A DNA stretch of 64,000 nucleotides from Chalciporus piperatus. Its lineage: Eukaryota; Basidiomycota; Agaricomycetes; Boletales; Boletaceae. Under the pieces are notes generated by a model, which had not been told where the DNA came from, made no database searches, and worked only from the letters and a program-made list of their open reading frames with translations. Position numbers and translations under genes: made by a program. Shown here one piece after another: positions 36,393 through 48,200 of the stretch (position 1 is the first letter of the stretch; each line of letters starts with the position of its first letter). Where the stretch lies: NCBI GenBank assembly GCA_038093975.1, contig JBBPTG010000007.1, positions 361,364-425,363 of the forward strand. The letters run 5' to 3'.

Positions 36393-36635
36393 TACTTATC
36401 CGAGGGCAGCGTGTCCTCAAGCCCATTGGTCGGATGAGTCCACGGTAAGCACTGCATCTGACCCAGTGACGTACATACGACGATGATATGACTTGAAACT
36501 GTCATTGACGTGGACACTGGACCCGCAGCTGTCCACCTTTTTTGATTCATCGGACACCGGTGACCAGCCCTCTGCCCGAACCCTTGGGCACTTTGAACTT
36601 TCGCGATCACACCAAAGGCTCTGGAGGCACCAGGC

Positions 36636-38208
36636 ATGCGCCCTTCTTCCGTAGATGCCGCCAATGGCGCCCTTGTAAATGGCCTCGCGCCAAGACACCA
36701 TACACATGCTGCAGCCTCTTTACCAGCTCAAAGTGCTTCCAACCCGGAGTTGGAACTCATCTTCCTCGGGACGGGCACGTCCTCCTCGATACCCCACATA
36801 GATTGTTTGACTGCACCTCCAACCAAACAACCTTGTAGAACCTGTCTCTCGACTCTCACGCCGGAAGGAAAGAAGAACATCAGGCGGAATACGTCAACTG
36901 TGGTCAGGATAAAGGGTACGGACGGGCAGCAGAAGTGAGTCTTGCGAATGTTTCTACCACTCGTCCCACGTCGTCAGGTGATTATTGACTCGTGGGTGAA
37001 ATAGAACGCTGGTAATTGATGTGGGCAAGAACTTCCAGGCCGCCGCTTTAGAATGGTTTCCAAAATATGGATTACGAGAAATTCACGCCGTACTTATCAC
37101 GCATGCTCATGCCGATGGTGAGTTTCATCGCTGGGTCAAAGGAGTAGAATGGGGAAGATGAAATTGACAATCGATTTTGTGTTTCAGCTATGAACGGACT
37201 GGATGACCTACGAGGTGATTGTCATTCCGCTCTGAGGTGAAATTTCTATCGCGTTTACATGGCACGGGCCCAATAGGATGGACCCTGGGAGGCGCGATAC
37301 AGAAGCATATAGATATCTACGTGTCACAGACCACGTTTTCCGAAGTCCAACGGGCGTTTCCTTACCTCGTGTCCAAGGAATTTGCTTCAGGGGGTGGAGA
37401 TGTGCGTTCATGGGACCTGAACACTCGCACTGCACTGAGTGACTGACTCCTTTGATGAGTAGGTTCCCGATTTCAAGTGGCATATCATAGAGGACAAGAT
37501 TCCATTCGAGATTAAGAATATCGGTATACGCATCACTCCATTTTCAGGTGAGACTGGCCTAGAATTATTTGAACTTCAAATTGATGTTTTTTCTATGGTG
37601 AAGTACACCATGGACGGTTATTTACGACTAATACTCCACCCGCGTTCGCACCCACACCCCATGGGACGCAGCCGACGACGCCTACTACGTCGGGTCGTTC
37701 ATCCCCTTTCCGGACGATGGCCGAGATTGGTGCCAAGGAGGCACCCAAGGTGCATCCGTACCTTTGTTTCGGATTCTTAATCCAAGACAGGGTGGTTTAT
37801 ATATCGGATGTCTCGTTGATACCAGACGATGCTTGGGCAATTATTCAGTCAGGAGGACAGAAATCAGTGCTGGTGATTGATTGTCTGCGACTGCGTCCGC
37901 ATACGTCGCACATGGGAGTTCGGGAGGCGGCGGCAGCGATACAAAGGATTGGGGCAAAGAGAAATTATCTGACTGGGTTCAGTCACGACGTGTCACACGA
38001 GGAATACGTGACCATCGGAGAATCTGCGGGGGAGATGGAGATGGAGGGACGCGATGAGAAGCTGAGTAGGTCTGAAAAGATGGGGATTGAGATGATGAGA
38101 GAGGGTTTAGAGGATGGGAAAGGGAGATGGGTGCGACCGTCACACGATGGACTGGTCGTGTATATTTCGAGGGATGAAAGTGTCCGAGACGGGACGTATG
38201 ACGGGTAG
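36636..38208 (+). CDS. Metallo-beta-lactamase-fold hydrolase, PhnP-like
   Basis: This is a conserved fungal MBL-fold protein, like the uncharacterised S. pombe C777.06c hydrolase. It starts MRPSSVDAANGALVNG. The core begins ELELIFLGTGTSSSIPHIDC, then PPTKQPCRTCLS, NIRRNTSTVVRI and VIDVGKNFQAAALEWFPKYG. The metal motif is ITHAHADAMNGLDDLRG. Later elements include FSVHHGR (37.6 kb), GFLIQDRVVYISDVS, a HTSHMG segment and GFSHDVSHEEY. The frame through 37595-38208 is continuous. The motif is HxHxDA, not HxHxDH, so the usual last His for the second metal is Ala; I recall this from fungal relatives too. Cys residues near the start may bind a structural zinc as in PhnP. The substrate is unknown; a cyclic phosphodiester or nucleotide is possible by analogy. 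Confidence 0.82.
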
Positions 38209-38320
38209 ACTAATAAGGGGTATTATTAGAGGTGTATTACGTGATGTCGGTATATAACACTTTCATCGTCCCAAGTCTATCCCAGTCAAACTTGGTGAAA
38301 CCCGGGGTCGTCGTCTCACT

Positions 38321-39175
38321 ATGAAGTTCTTTTCGCAATCCTTCGTGTACGAGTGAGTCTGCTGGTTTTTTAATGCTTTTCGTGCACTCAACAAGCGTCA
38401 AGCGATCCCTGGTCAATCGTCTCCCTCGCCTTCTTTCTGCGCTATCCAAACCCATATGCGTCTCATGTTGTCTCATGCGACGTCGTCGACCGTCGTCAAA
38501 CAGAATCTGGGTCACTTCTAACAACTAGACTCATTCTCAAGCGAGGCTCTCTTCCGAGGTGGGCCCAGGGCATCATCTCACGAACAGAATCCTGGGTCAT
38601 AGAGGAGAGCGAAGTCGATCCTTTCGGGAAAGTGGTCAGGTGTCGCACCAAAAATCTTGACCACGTCAAGGTCATGCAAATTGAGGAGACCCAACTCTTC
38701 AAGCAAACAGAAGAGGGGTACGTTCCCCTCTCTTATCTCCACGTCCCATATCTCGTTTTGATGCAATACGTGATTTAGGAGAACATTACAGACTACCGAG
38801 GCATATATTACATCCAGGCTTGGTTGGGGTCTGACAAAGAGTATTGAAAATCACGGCTTGGCTCGGTTCAAAGCTCATGTTCAAAAGGCAAGTCCACTTC
38901 ATCCCCCCTTCCCAACCTCCCTTACCCATATACACCACTAGTCTCGCCAGGGTGTCTCGCTCATGATGGATCTGATACGACAAGCTCGTCTTCAGCCTAT
39001 GGCATTCGGTTCATACATCTCCAGCATCCATTCTGATATGTCTTTCGTGGTTCCTGAGGCACCAGTTCCATCTACTCTCGCTAACAACACTCACACTGGT
39101 CACAAACCAGGGGACCATGTCCGTCCCGCTTCACAAAACAGATGGTATAACAAGCTATGGGGAGCGCGTAACTAA
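38321..39175 (+). CDS. PRELI/MSF1-domain mitochondrial lipid-transfer protein, paralogue 2
   Basis: This is the second UPS/PRELI protein in the window. It starts MKFFSQSFVYD, then DPWSIVSLAFFLRYPNPY and ASHVVSCDVVDRR. Then RWAQGIISRTESWVIEESEVD and KNLDHVKVMQIEETQLF follow, as in Ups1/PRELID1. The C-terminal exon, MMDLIRQARLQPMAFGS, ends KLWGARN before TAA 39173-39175. The first intron interrupts the same codon, in the same phase, as in the paralogue at 12982, which supports common descent. The WVIEES and C-terminal extension are closer to Ups1 (phosphatidic acid transfer with Mdm35), but this is inferred. Confidence 0.87.
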
Positions 39176-39516
39176 ATATGTGGAGAAGCTTTTTCTTTTG
39201 GTACCATACATCCGACTTTCCGTATTGCTCTTTTATTCGACATTCCCGTGCTTCTTGTATCATTAGCAAGCGTAATATCACGAGTATCAACCAGTTCACC
39301 CATTTCAGGTCCTCGCCAGGAACTGTGAGTATGTATCTGTGAGCACGGAAGTGGCTGCGTGGATCGGCGTTCACATCAACGGCGGCCAGACTGTAGAGAT
39401 ATCTTTGACTGCGTCCAAACACCTCTCCGAGGATCGTCGATTACCTTTATTTTTGTGACTTGCTTGATTTCCTGCACGTCAATCAGCCCCGCAGCAGTTC
39501 GACCCGACCTTGCGGG
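39176..39516. promoter_or_regulatory. Upstream region of RIC1
   Basis: These 341 bases between tandem genes hold the 3' end of the PRELI gene and the promoter of RIC1. No independent gene, TATA box or repeat is recognised. Confidence 0.4.
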
Positions 39517-42500
39517 ATGTATTTCCCAACGTCCGCCGCGCGACAGCTATCGAGCGTCCCCGCACTCCCAAATGTACCACTCGAGAACATACTTGGCATC
39601 GAGCCAAGTCCGCGCAAGTCTCTCTTCTGTACCTTTACCCAGACTTCGCTCACGGTTTGGCGCGTTCGGGTGCGTCGGTATCTTTCATACACTGCTCTCT
39701 CTGAATATGTCCTCCAGCCTTCTGCCCCTCTGGCACACCTAGCAAGGTCTGAAGCATCTCTTAAAGAACATGGCGACAATCACTCCGTGACGTGGTCCCC
39801 GGATGGGAGCAGGATAGTCGTTCAGGTGTGTTCCATTCAACTCTATCCCTCGCATTCCTTCACAACGGTATGACCCAGACCACGTCCTCGTACTTGGTAT
39901 TGGTGACGGTCGACTACATACCCGATGCTGTAGCCTACCAGCCACCAGACATTGCACCAGGCGCTCAACGCAACTTCCTCGCCGGGCCAGGGGAAGGAGT
40001 CCCGCTCCAATCGCTCAGTCTCGCGTTTGAAGGTGTCATACGTGCAGAGGGTCAGGTTCTCAGGTGAGTATACCTCGTCCTCCTGCTCTCCCTCCAAGTA
40101 CAACTTAGTTCTCACCACAAATCACACTTCTCAGCGTTTCGCCACGTAAGCACCATCTGACGTTCTCAGCAAGCTCGCCACCAGCGATTCAACGGATTCC
40201 GTGGCCTTCGTATGATGATACCGACAGTGGGAACGATGGCTCTCGCAGGTCGATTGGTTATGATACTTGGATCCTGGGCGACCACGAGCTGCCGTGGTTA
40301 GTGGACAGCGATGGTATGTATCATACGTATTATACGGTAACTTGGACTCCGTCCCGGCTGACCGCAATTGCAGTCGTCGTCACGAAGATTTTGCATTCAT
40401 CGACGGGTGTGGAAACGTGGATAACCTCGGATGGGAGAGCTTACTTTGTGCGGCTGCAAGAGAGTTCGCAGGCGGACAAGACCACTGTCGACTCGGGTGA
40501 CAATGACGACGATTCTCCAGATAGCGTAAGCTTGGAAATTCGTCATGGCTAGCATCTAGCTGAAGAAACCTTCCATTGAAGGATTCCGGAATCAGTGGGA
40601 CTCGCGTGGAATCGCCTCCAGAGTCCTTGGGTCCAGGACATAATGAGCATCACTGGCACGGAACCTGCATTCACAACTTCGAAGTTCCACGATGGGTGCA
40701 GAAGTCCCGGTATGTCGAGAACGACGGCCCAGGTAGTGGTGTTCCTGCATACACTGAACTGCGTCGGGCGGTAGAGGTTGCCGTCAACGCAAGGTTCTCT
40801 CTAATCGTAGTAGGGACCCATAGGTAGGTTATCTCGTCTCCCACTTTTCCTGTCCTACGAGCTCATTACTGAACGCTCTCAGTGGATCCATAGAGTTCAC
40901 TGCCTTTCCAGCACCTGAAAGTCCTGCTCCAACACCTCAAATCATCGATGTCCCGAATCCCTATAACCGCCCACTAGGGCAAGTATCCACAATGGAGTGG
41001 AGCTCAGATGGTTATGTCTTGGCAGTTGGTTGGGAGCATGGATGGGCGATTTTCAGTGTTGGAGGACGATGTCTAGCTTCTGGTTTTGGGGTGGATGATG
41101 TCATTGACGGTGACAAATTTCGGGATGCATTCATGCACGGGGTCAAGGACCTTGTAAGTACTTTTCAAGTTATATGCTATCTTTCGGGGTTGATGACGAC
41201 AGTACTAGTTCTGGGCACCCGGCAATTTTGAGCTGGTGGTGCTTGCTCACTCAAGTTCAAATAGTGATTAGTTCTGCTCTCTCCAAGCTTTGCCGTTACT
41301 AACCTCCCCAACTTTTCAGAACCCGATGGTCAAATATTCATGCTGTCTTTCGCGAAGAGTGCAACAACATCTCAACATTCCCCCGTTCGTGTCCTATCTC
41401 TGTCTGGGAGAAGGTGACTGAATGCCATCAGGATAATACCCGTTATGCATTCCTCCAAATGGACGATCGCGCACTTGTTTATCGTGGTGCCGACCAACCC
41501 GACATGAGTGTTATCAACCCTGAGTCTGATGTCTGGCAACATATAAAGGCAGGATGATTTGCTCTTTCCTCACTCGGCACTTTATGACATACGATTCGAA
41601 TTAAGATTCCTCAAGCCTACCTTGCGTCAAACTGGCCTATCAGATATTCCGCACTGAGTAGTGATGGACGACTGGTAGCTATAGCTGGCCGTCGTGGATT
41701 GATCCACTACAGCTCAACGTCTGGTAGATGGAAACTCTTCTCCAGCGTCACCCAAGAGCAAGCATTTGCAGTTAAAGGAGGCCTGTTATGGTTCCATCAT
41801 GTCCTCATAGCAGCCGTCGATGTTTCAAAGTCGTACCAGGTATGCAATGTTTGTCGAGTTGGATTGAAGTCGTGACCAACCGTTCGCACAGATACGCCTA
41901 TATTCCCGCGACCTTGAACTAAGCAACCAGAATGTTCTCCACCGGGAAATCATTTCATCTCCTGTCATTATCCTGTCTCTGGTGGACAATTCATTACTGG
42001 TCTACACAGCAGACAATATGCTGAGTCACTACCTGATTATCCCGACGGCGGACTCGATCAAATTACACCTATGCGGGAGCATCACTTTCAACGGAATCAT
42101 CGCTGTACCAACTGCGGTTCGAGTGCTGAGTTGGATGATACCTAGCGCTCAGAAACGTAAGGTATTTTTGTTCACCAGAGTCCATTCCTACTAACAGTAT
42201 GCAGAGCTTGGCGATCCTGTCGATGATCTCGCGGTGGCTACAGTCCTCATGATGGTGGGTGGGCAACTGGTGCTGCTTCGACCACGGAAGGTGCGTTGCT
42301 GAATTACCGAAACAAATCTTGTTTATGTACTCATCGTTTTCACGACAGTCCGGCAATCAAGAAGTCAAGTATGACATGCAGATCTTTGCGGATCGGATTG
42401 AATTTTGCTGGATACACCTACGTGGCATCGGAGCACTGGAAAATTCTCTTTGGGGGTATGACGGGCAGGGGATACGGGTTTGGCTCAACGCTCTTGCCAT

Positions 42501-43410
42501 TGAATCTCCCTCGTCCTCCGATGAGGCACCTCAGAGCGTGAAGGAGAGCGTCAACATCCCGCTAGACTTTTATCCACTGTGTGAGTTGCTTTGGAGGACT
42601 TCGTTTGACTTCCCTTACACCCTTTCTGCAGCCGTGCTCATGGACAAGGGAATCATTATTGGTGTTGAACACGAATCAGCCACTCGCACAAACCTACCGT
42701 TTGTGTTATTCAGACACTCTACGAGTGTACGTGTTGTCTACTTTTCTCTGCTTCGCCTTGACCAAACAGATTATCTCTGGCAGTCTCATCTGTTCCTTCA
42801 TCATATCTTGCGGCAGTATTTAGAGGCAGGGCAAGTACGAGAGGCCGTTCAACTTGCCACCAACTACCAGCAACTCGTTTTCTTTGCTCATGGTCTGGAA
42901 GTCCTTCTCCACAACGTAGTAGAGTCCGAGGCCACAACGGATTCAGATGAAGGTGGCACAGCCAGCGGGACCTTGCCTGCCGTGATAGAATTTCTGGATC
43001 ATTTCGACGTTGCATTGGACGTTGTGGTCGGTTGCGCAAGAAAAACAGAGGTCACGAGGTGGAGGCGACTCTTCGACATCGTTGGCAACCCGAAAAAATT
43101 GTTCGAGGTGCGTCTCATCGGCCGTCATCCGTTTTCCATATCACACAACCCGTTGCTTTAGACATGTCTCAATTCTGGTCGCCTCAAGACGGCGGGTTCT
43201 TATTTACTTGTCCTCCACAACCTCGAGCAACTAGACGAGAACAACAAGGACGCTATTCGACTCTTACAGAGTGCCATCGACGCACAAGATTGGCAGCTTT
43301 GTCGCGAGATTTTACGTTTCTTACATTCGATCGACGATACAGGGGCGGCACTCAAGCACGCGCTCACGGAGACAAACCTACTAGAGGGCTCAGAGCTTTC
43401 CGTATCATGA
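39517..43410 (+). CDS. RIC1: RIC1, Golgi RAB6/Ypt6 exchange-factor subunit
   Basis: RIC1 works with RGP1 as the GDP/GTP exchange factor for Ypt6/RAB6 at the Golgi. The gene has about ten exons. The N-terminal beta-propeller region starts MYFPTSAARQLSSVP and includes the repeat-like SVTWSPDGSRIVVQ and MEWSSDGYVLAVGWEHGWAI (41.0 kb), as in RIC1 proteins. The C-terminal RIC1 helical domain begins near 42.8 kb (EAVQLATNYQQLVFFAHGLE). It runs through VIEFLDHFDVALDVVVGCAR, KTEVTRWRRLFDIVGNPKKLF and CLNSGRLKTAGSYLLVLH to RFLHSIDDTG. It ends SELSVS before TGA 43408-43410. The protein looks complete at a little over 1000 residues. Confidence 0.87.
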
Positions 43411-43658
43411 CATGAGAATCATGGTCATCCATACGTGGACGATTTAATTTATTTCTTCTTTGGTATGCGCTAAGTAGCTAGGCTTGAAACTGTCACAAGA
43501 CGCCATTGTAGTTTGATTTGCATCCGCTACTGAGATCATATGTCGATCGGCTTGCCCACTTCGGAACCAATCGGAACCTAGTCAGAATTATCATCCTCGA
43601 TATCGCTTCGCCGTTTGTTTGCCCACATATAACCGCTAACTTACAACCATTACGCGAG

Positions 43659-45158
43659 ATGAGCAACGGGCCAGTCGCCGTATCAATCTCTTATAAAACG
43701 CTTCAAACGTCACCTCTACCTCTATCTCTCGGGGAGTCCATCGGTAAGAAATTTCACTTTAGCGCCTTTCAGATCACAGTCCTACATTCGGTTTGGGTAC
43801 AGAACAAGCTTTCGGATCTCACCCAGAGGCATTGGGAATCATCATCGTCAAGGATCTGCCGGTGGAATACCAGACGTATCGAGAGGCCTTGCTTAGATAT
43901 GCATACAAGTTTGCTCACTTGCCGGAGGAGACCAAAGAACGGTATACCGATCCTGGAAGCTCGTACAGGTACGTCATCGTGATGGCAATGGGATTAGGAG
44001 GGGCTCTCGTGCTGACCACGATGTTGAAGTTTTGGATGGTCGCATGGAAAGGTCGGTTCTGTTTGGTATGATTGCGTGGCCGCCCCGAGTTTACACGATT
44101 TTGCTACAGGAAATCATGAACGGCAAACCAGGTACAGTAATATAAGTCTCTGCTCCTGGGTCGGACTGAACGGCACCTTTGAAAGATACACTCAAGGGGT
44201 CTTATTATGCAAATCCCATGATCGACGAGCCTGAGGTTTCTCCTGAACTGAAGGAGCAGCACCGAGAGTACTATCGCAATAACATCTGTGCGTGAGTGTG
44301 TCGAGGTAAACGACCTGCTGTTGACGTGCTCTAGGGCCGGATCCTCAGGAAAAGGGACTCGAAGGGTTCCAGGATGCATTCAAGAAACTTGGCGGGTGCT
44401 CCATGATCTTACTACAGTGCTCGTCGGTCAAAGTCTTGACACGTTGTCTAGGCTCATCTTCGGAATCGGTTGTGAATTGGCAGCAGCTTGCCAGCCTTTC
44501 GGTTCGTTTTTGTCACCGTCTGTTTCAAACTGTTTCAAATGGCTGATATTCACCATGCATCAAGTATCGAAGCATTTGACAGACATGTCAATATCTCTCC
44601 CAGAACTCATCAGCACCTCTCGTACGACCAAGGCTAGGTTACTTCACTATTTCCCACCTAGTGATCTCGATACCACGGTGCCCGATGAAGATGAACCAGT
44701 CGACAGTTGGTGTGGATTCCACCTTGATAACTCCTTGTTGACTGGACTTTGCTCTGTAAGTCACATCGATTGCATCGAACGTTATTTTCAACAGGTCGGA
44801 TATTATATAGGCCATGTTCCTCCGTGAGGAAGGAGACGACAAGGAACCCAGCATCGTTCCCCCTTCACCCTCGTCTGGCCTCTATATCCGTACCAGAGGC
44901 GGCGAGTTGATCAAGGTGTCCATACCCGCGGATTGTCTAGCATTCCAGACTGGCGAATGTCTTGAACTTGTGACGGGAGGAAAGTTGAGGGCAACTCCCC
45001 ACTGTGTTCGCAGTGGAAAGGGACAGGAGGGGGTGTCGAGAGAGACCTTGGCACTATTCATGCAACCTGACACTCATCAGACAGTCTCCGCTACCGAGAC
45101 TTTTGGACAATTCACCAAGAGGATACTCGCAAAGCACTATGACCATACGTCTATGTAA
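43659..45158 (+). CDS. 2-oxoglutarate/Fe(II)-dependent oxygenase, IPNS-like
   Basis: This is a soluble non-haem iron oxygenase of the isopenicillin-N-synthase-like fold. It starts MSNGPVAVSISYKTLQTSPL, then an N-terminal part with QAFGSHPEALGIIIVKDLPV and YKFAHLPEETKERY. The iron site is HxD in WCGFHLDNSLLTGL, with the distal His in ATPHCVRSG. The Arg for 2-oxoglutarate lies in GVSRETLALFMQP. It ends KHYDHTSM before TAA 45156-45158. All three iron ligands and the Arg are present. It is linked to no biosynthetic backbone gene here, so it is more likely a conserved housekeeping-type family than part of a secondary-metabolite cluster. The substrate cannot be predicted. It converges on ATG26 with about 105 bases between stops. 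Confidence 0.8.
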
Positions 45159-45263
45159 ATTATATACGTCTACCAGTTATCCCAGAGCAAGCAAAATTAT
45201 CAAAGGTATCAGAACGGGATTATCAAACAAAGCAGGAACAAGAAATGGCAACAACCTCTACAT

Positions 45264-48200
45264 TCATGACTGCGCAGCAGGAGTAGAATTGATACGCCGA
45301 TGGGACGAAGATGTGAGTGAGTCGGGCAGCACGGACATGACCGCAGCGGCGAGACTACTCCGTTTCAGTGTTGCGGAACGGTCCATCGTGCAGTCACTTC
45401 TCCGGGAAGAAAGAGAAGACGATTGCAATTGCTTGTCTTCTGCGTCGGAGATAACACTCCAATCCTCACTGCCACGCCGTGATCCAAGGGAATCGTAACG
45501 TGATCGGCAGCTCGAACGGTCCGGTGTCGACGTGGAGGCATCCGGAAGCTCCTCTGGTGTTCCGTTCGTGGGATATCTGATTAATGACCGGGAATAGTCG
45601 AGGTTGCGATAAATGGCTTCGACTGCAGTGGCGACACCATTTTGCTGTGGTTCTTGTTAAGCATGGGTTTATGGTCAATGTCGGAAATACTCACAGCTCG
45701 GATCTTCTCGCCAACAAGCTTCGCTCGCTCAATCTGTTTTTGGTCCGTAGTTGCAGATATGAATGCGTCCCTCAGACTTTCGACAGTCAGTTGGCGAACG
45801 CCAGTCCCAATCCCAAGAGCTTCAACACGATCTGCCCAGAAGAATTGATCTCCAAAGAACGGTTTGATGATCGTCGGAATTCCGGCTTCCGTTCATGTCA
45901 GTTTTTAACTGGGAGAGTGAGTGAGATCTGGCGACAGACCTCGTAGACTAGCCCCTGTTGTACCGGCACCACCATGATGGCAAGCGGCATCGATTCGCTG
46001 GAACAGCCAGTCATGTGGAATTGACGAAATTGTGTATATCTGTTTCGGAAGGGGTTCCTCGGGCCGAGGGACTTGCGTTGACTGCACTTGTAGTCGATCC
46101 GACCACCCCTTAGACAGGATAGCGTAAACCCCACTTTGAATGACTGCTTCTACAACGCAACGGGTCATTGCTTGGGGATCCGAAACCACAATGCTGCCGA
46201 AACCGATATACACCACTTTCTTCCCGGCTTGGCGTGCAGAGTCGATGAAAGGGAGGAGGTCAGGAGGTGCCGTCCATTTCTTTGCCCCAACGTCGGCATC
46301 GTCGAGAAACCAGTAACCTGCTTCTGCGTAAGAAAGCTAACGACTAAATAGGCAATGAGATTACCAGTGACTTGAATCCACTCGGGCCAATCCATTGGCG
46401 AAGGTACTATAGTAGGGCTAAAATTATACAAAAAGGGGATTTTGTGTGGTTCCATGCGATCCAAGCTGGTGTTGTCCAAGTGTAATACATTGCGACGCCA
46501 GCGATTGATTTGCCCAGATGTTGCGCGCCAGAAAACTTGGTCAAACAAAACATACGTCTTAAAAAGGTGACTGTCAGCGAGGACGGCAAAGAACTATGAA
46601 CCCGAACCGCATACCATGTAGTTATAACCACCGCCCATCTATTGAACAATCGGCATGCGTATCAAGGATTTTGGGAGTGAAGATAATCGCACCTTGCTCT
46701 CCGGAACTGCGAAAGAGTGTGGATACACCCTGGTGTTTGTCTGGATCAACCGAAAGCGTCAGGTCAATCAGACTGCACACACCTTGTTCTCGTCCATGTC
46801 ATCGTGAACGCTCGGAAATACGGAATCTTCAGGGCTTCTGCGATATGGTAGCCACCCATCGCGCTTGGACTCTCTATCAAAACATCGGTCCCTTGACATG
46901 CTTCCCAAGATGTTTTGAGCAAATCATCAAGCCATCCACGGAACTAAACCAAATGAGAACCAGCATGACAAGAATTGCATCGTAGCTGGTTACCTTGAGC
47001 ATCCCCTCTTTCAAGAACGAAACGGTAAATGTACCGTTCTCGATACAAATCCGCATCAATTCCGCTGGATCGCCACCGACATAACCATACTCGATTCCAT
47101 ACTACAAGAAGATTATGATCAAATTGCGCGCATCAAAGAATGCGGTCACTTACAGACTCGATCCAAGCTTGATATTCGCCGTGGGTCGCAATCTTCACTC
47201 GATGGCCATCAGCCATCAGCCCTTTGGCGAGTGCTATGTAGGGCTGAACGTCTCCTCTTGAGCCAATGGTTAGGAACGTGAAGTGCAAAGATTCTTTCGG
47301 TTTGAAAGTCAAGAATGTCGAGGAGGCCGAAGTAAACATCACCGCAGGTAGAGACTCAGACAGGGCCTCAGATGGCGGTGCAGGATCGCCATCGCTACTC
47401 AGCGACTTCCGCGGTTCGAATTCCTCCAAAATAAGAGCGTCCCTCTTCCCCCTGCTCAACGTCAGACCCTCGCCCGCACCAGGCCGTTTCCTGATCTCTT
47501 CCATTTGGCGTTCCAGGATAGACACGAAAGCGCGCCGCCTATCCTCGAAGCCAAATTCAAAGAAAAGTTCCTCGTAGCCCTTGATGACAACAGCAAGGCC
47601 ATGGTGGCCGAGGCTAGTTGCCTTTGTCGTTTGTACCGACAAGATGTCACGGATGGGTAGAATCAACTATCAAGTAATCATCGTAACAATTTATCAAAAG
47701 AGAATTAATGATGAAAACATACTTTCGTCTTGGTGCTCAGGGGGCCGGTGGACTTGAAGCAAAAATAATTTGAAGATACGTATAACCGCCCGGAATCCGG
47801 CAGAAATCGGTATAAATAACCTGAGAAGTCTTGATACATACTATCAGGCCATGTCTCATGGATGAAATGAGTGACGTACACCCGAGGAGTTTTTCCTTGT
47901 CGTCAAAAGCAAATGCAACCTTGAACTTTTCTACCATCACCTGGTCCACAGCTGCTTCTGAGGTTTCCAGTACACTGTAGCCAAGCTCGCCGGGTACTCC
48001 CAATCCTTGCCCAGATGTAGACGACTCATAGATCTCGCGCACACCTCCACTACCATGTGAGTCGGGAAGAGCAGAGGTCACAGCAACATCCGAAGTGGAA
48101 GTGTTCATGCCTTTCCGGGGAGCTTTTAACCAAGCCGGCACTCCTATGTTCCAAGGGGCACTTGTTGCCAGGCCCTTGGTCGAGAACCAGGCTGAGCTTA

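Larger units (their letters stand above)
35414..36635. other. Non-host-gene interval containing a DNA transposon
   Basis: This 1.2-kb stretch is mostly filled by the pogo-like element at 35581-36388. The left 167 bases are the 5' flank of the Cys-rich gene. The right 247 bases (36389-36635) are upstream of the metallo-hydrolase gene and show no reading frame I can support. Confidence 0.6.
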
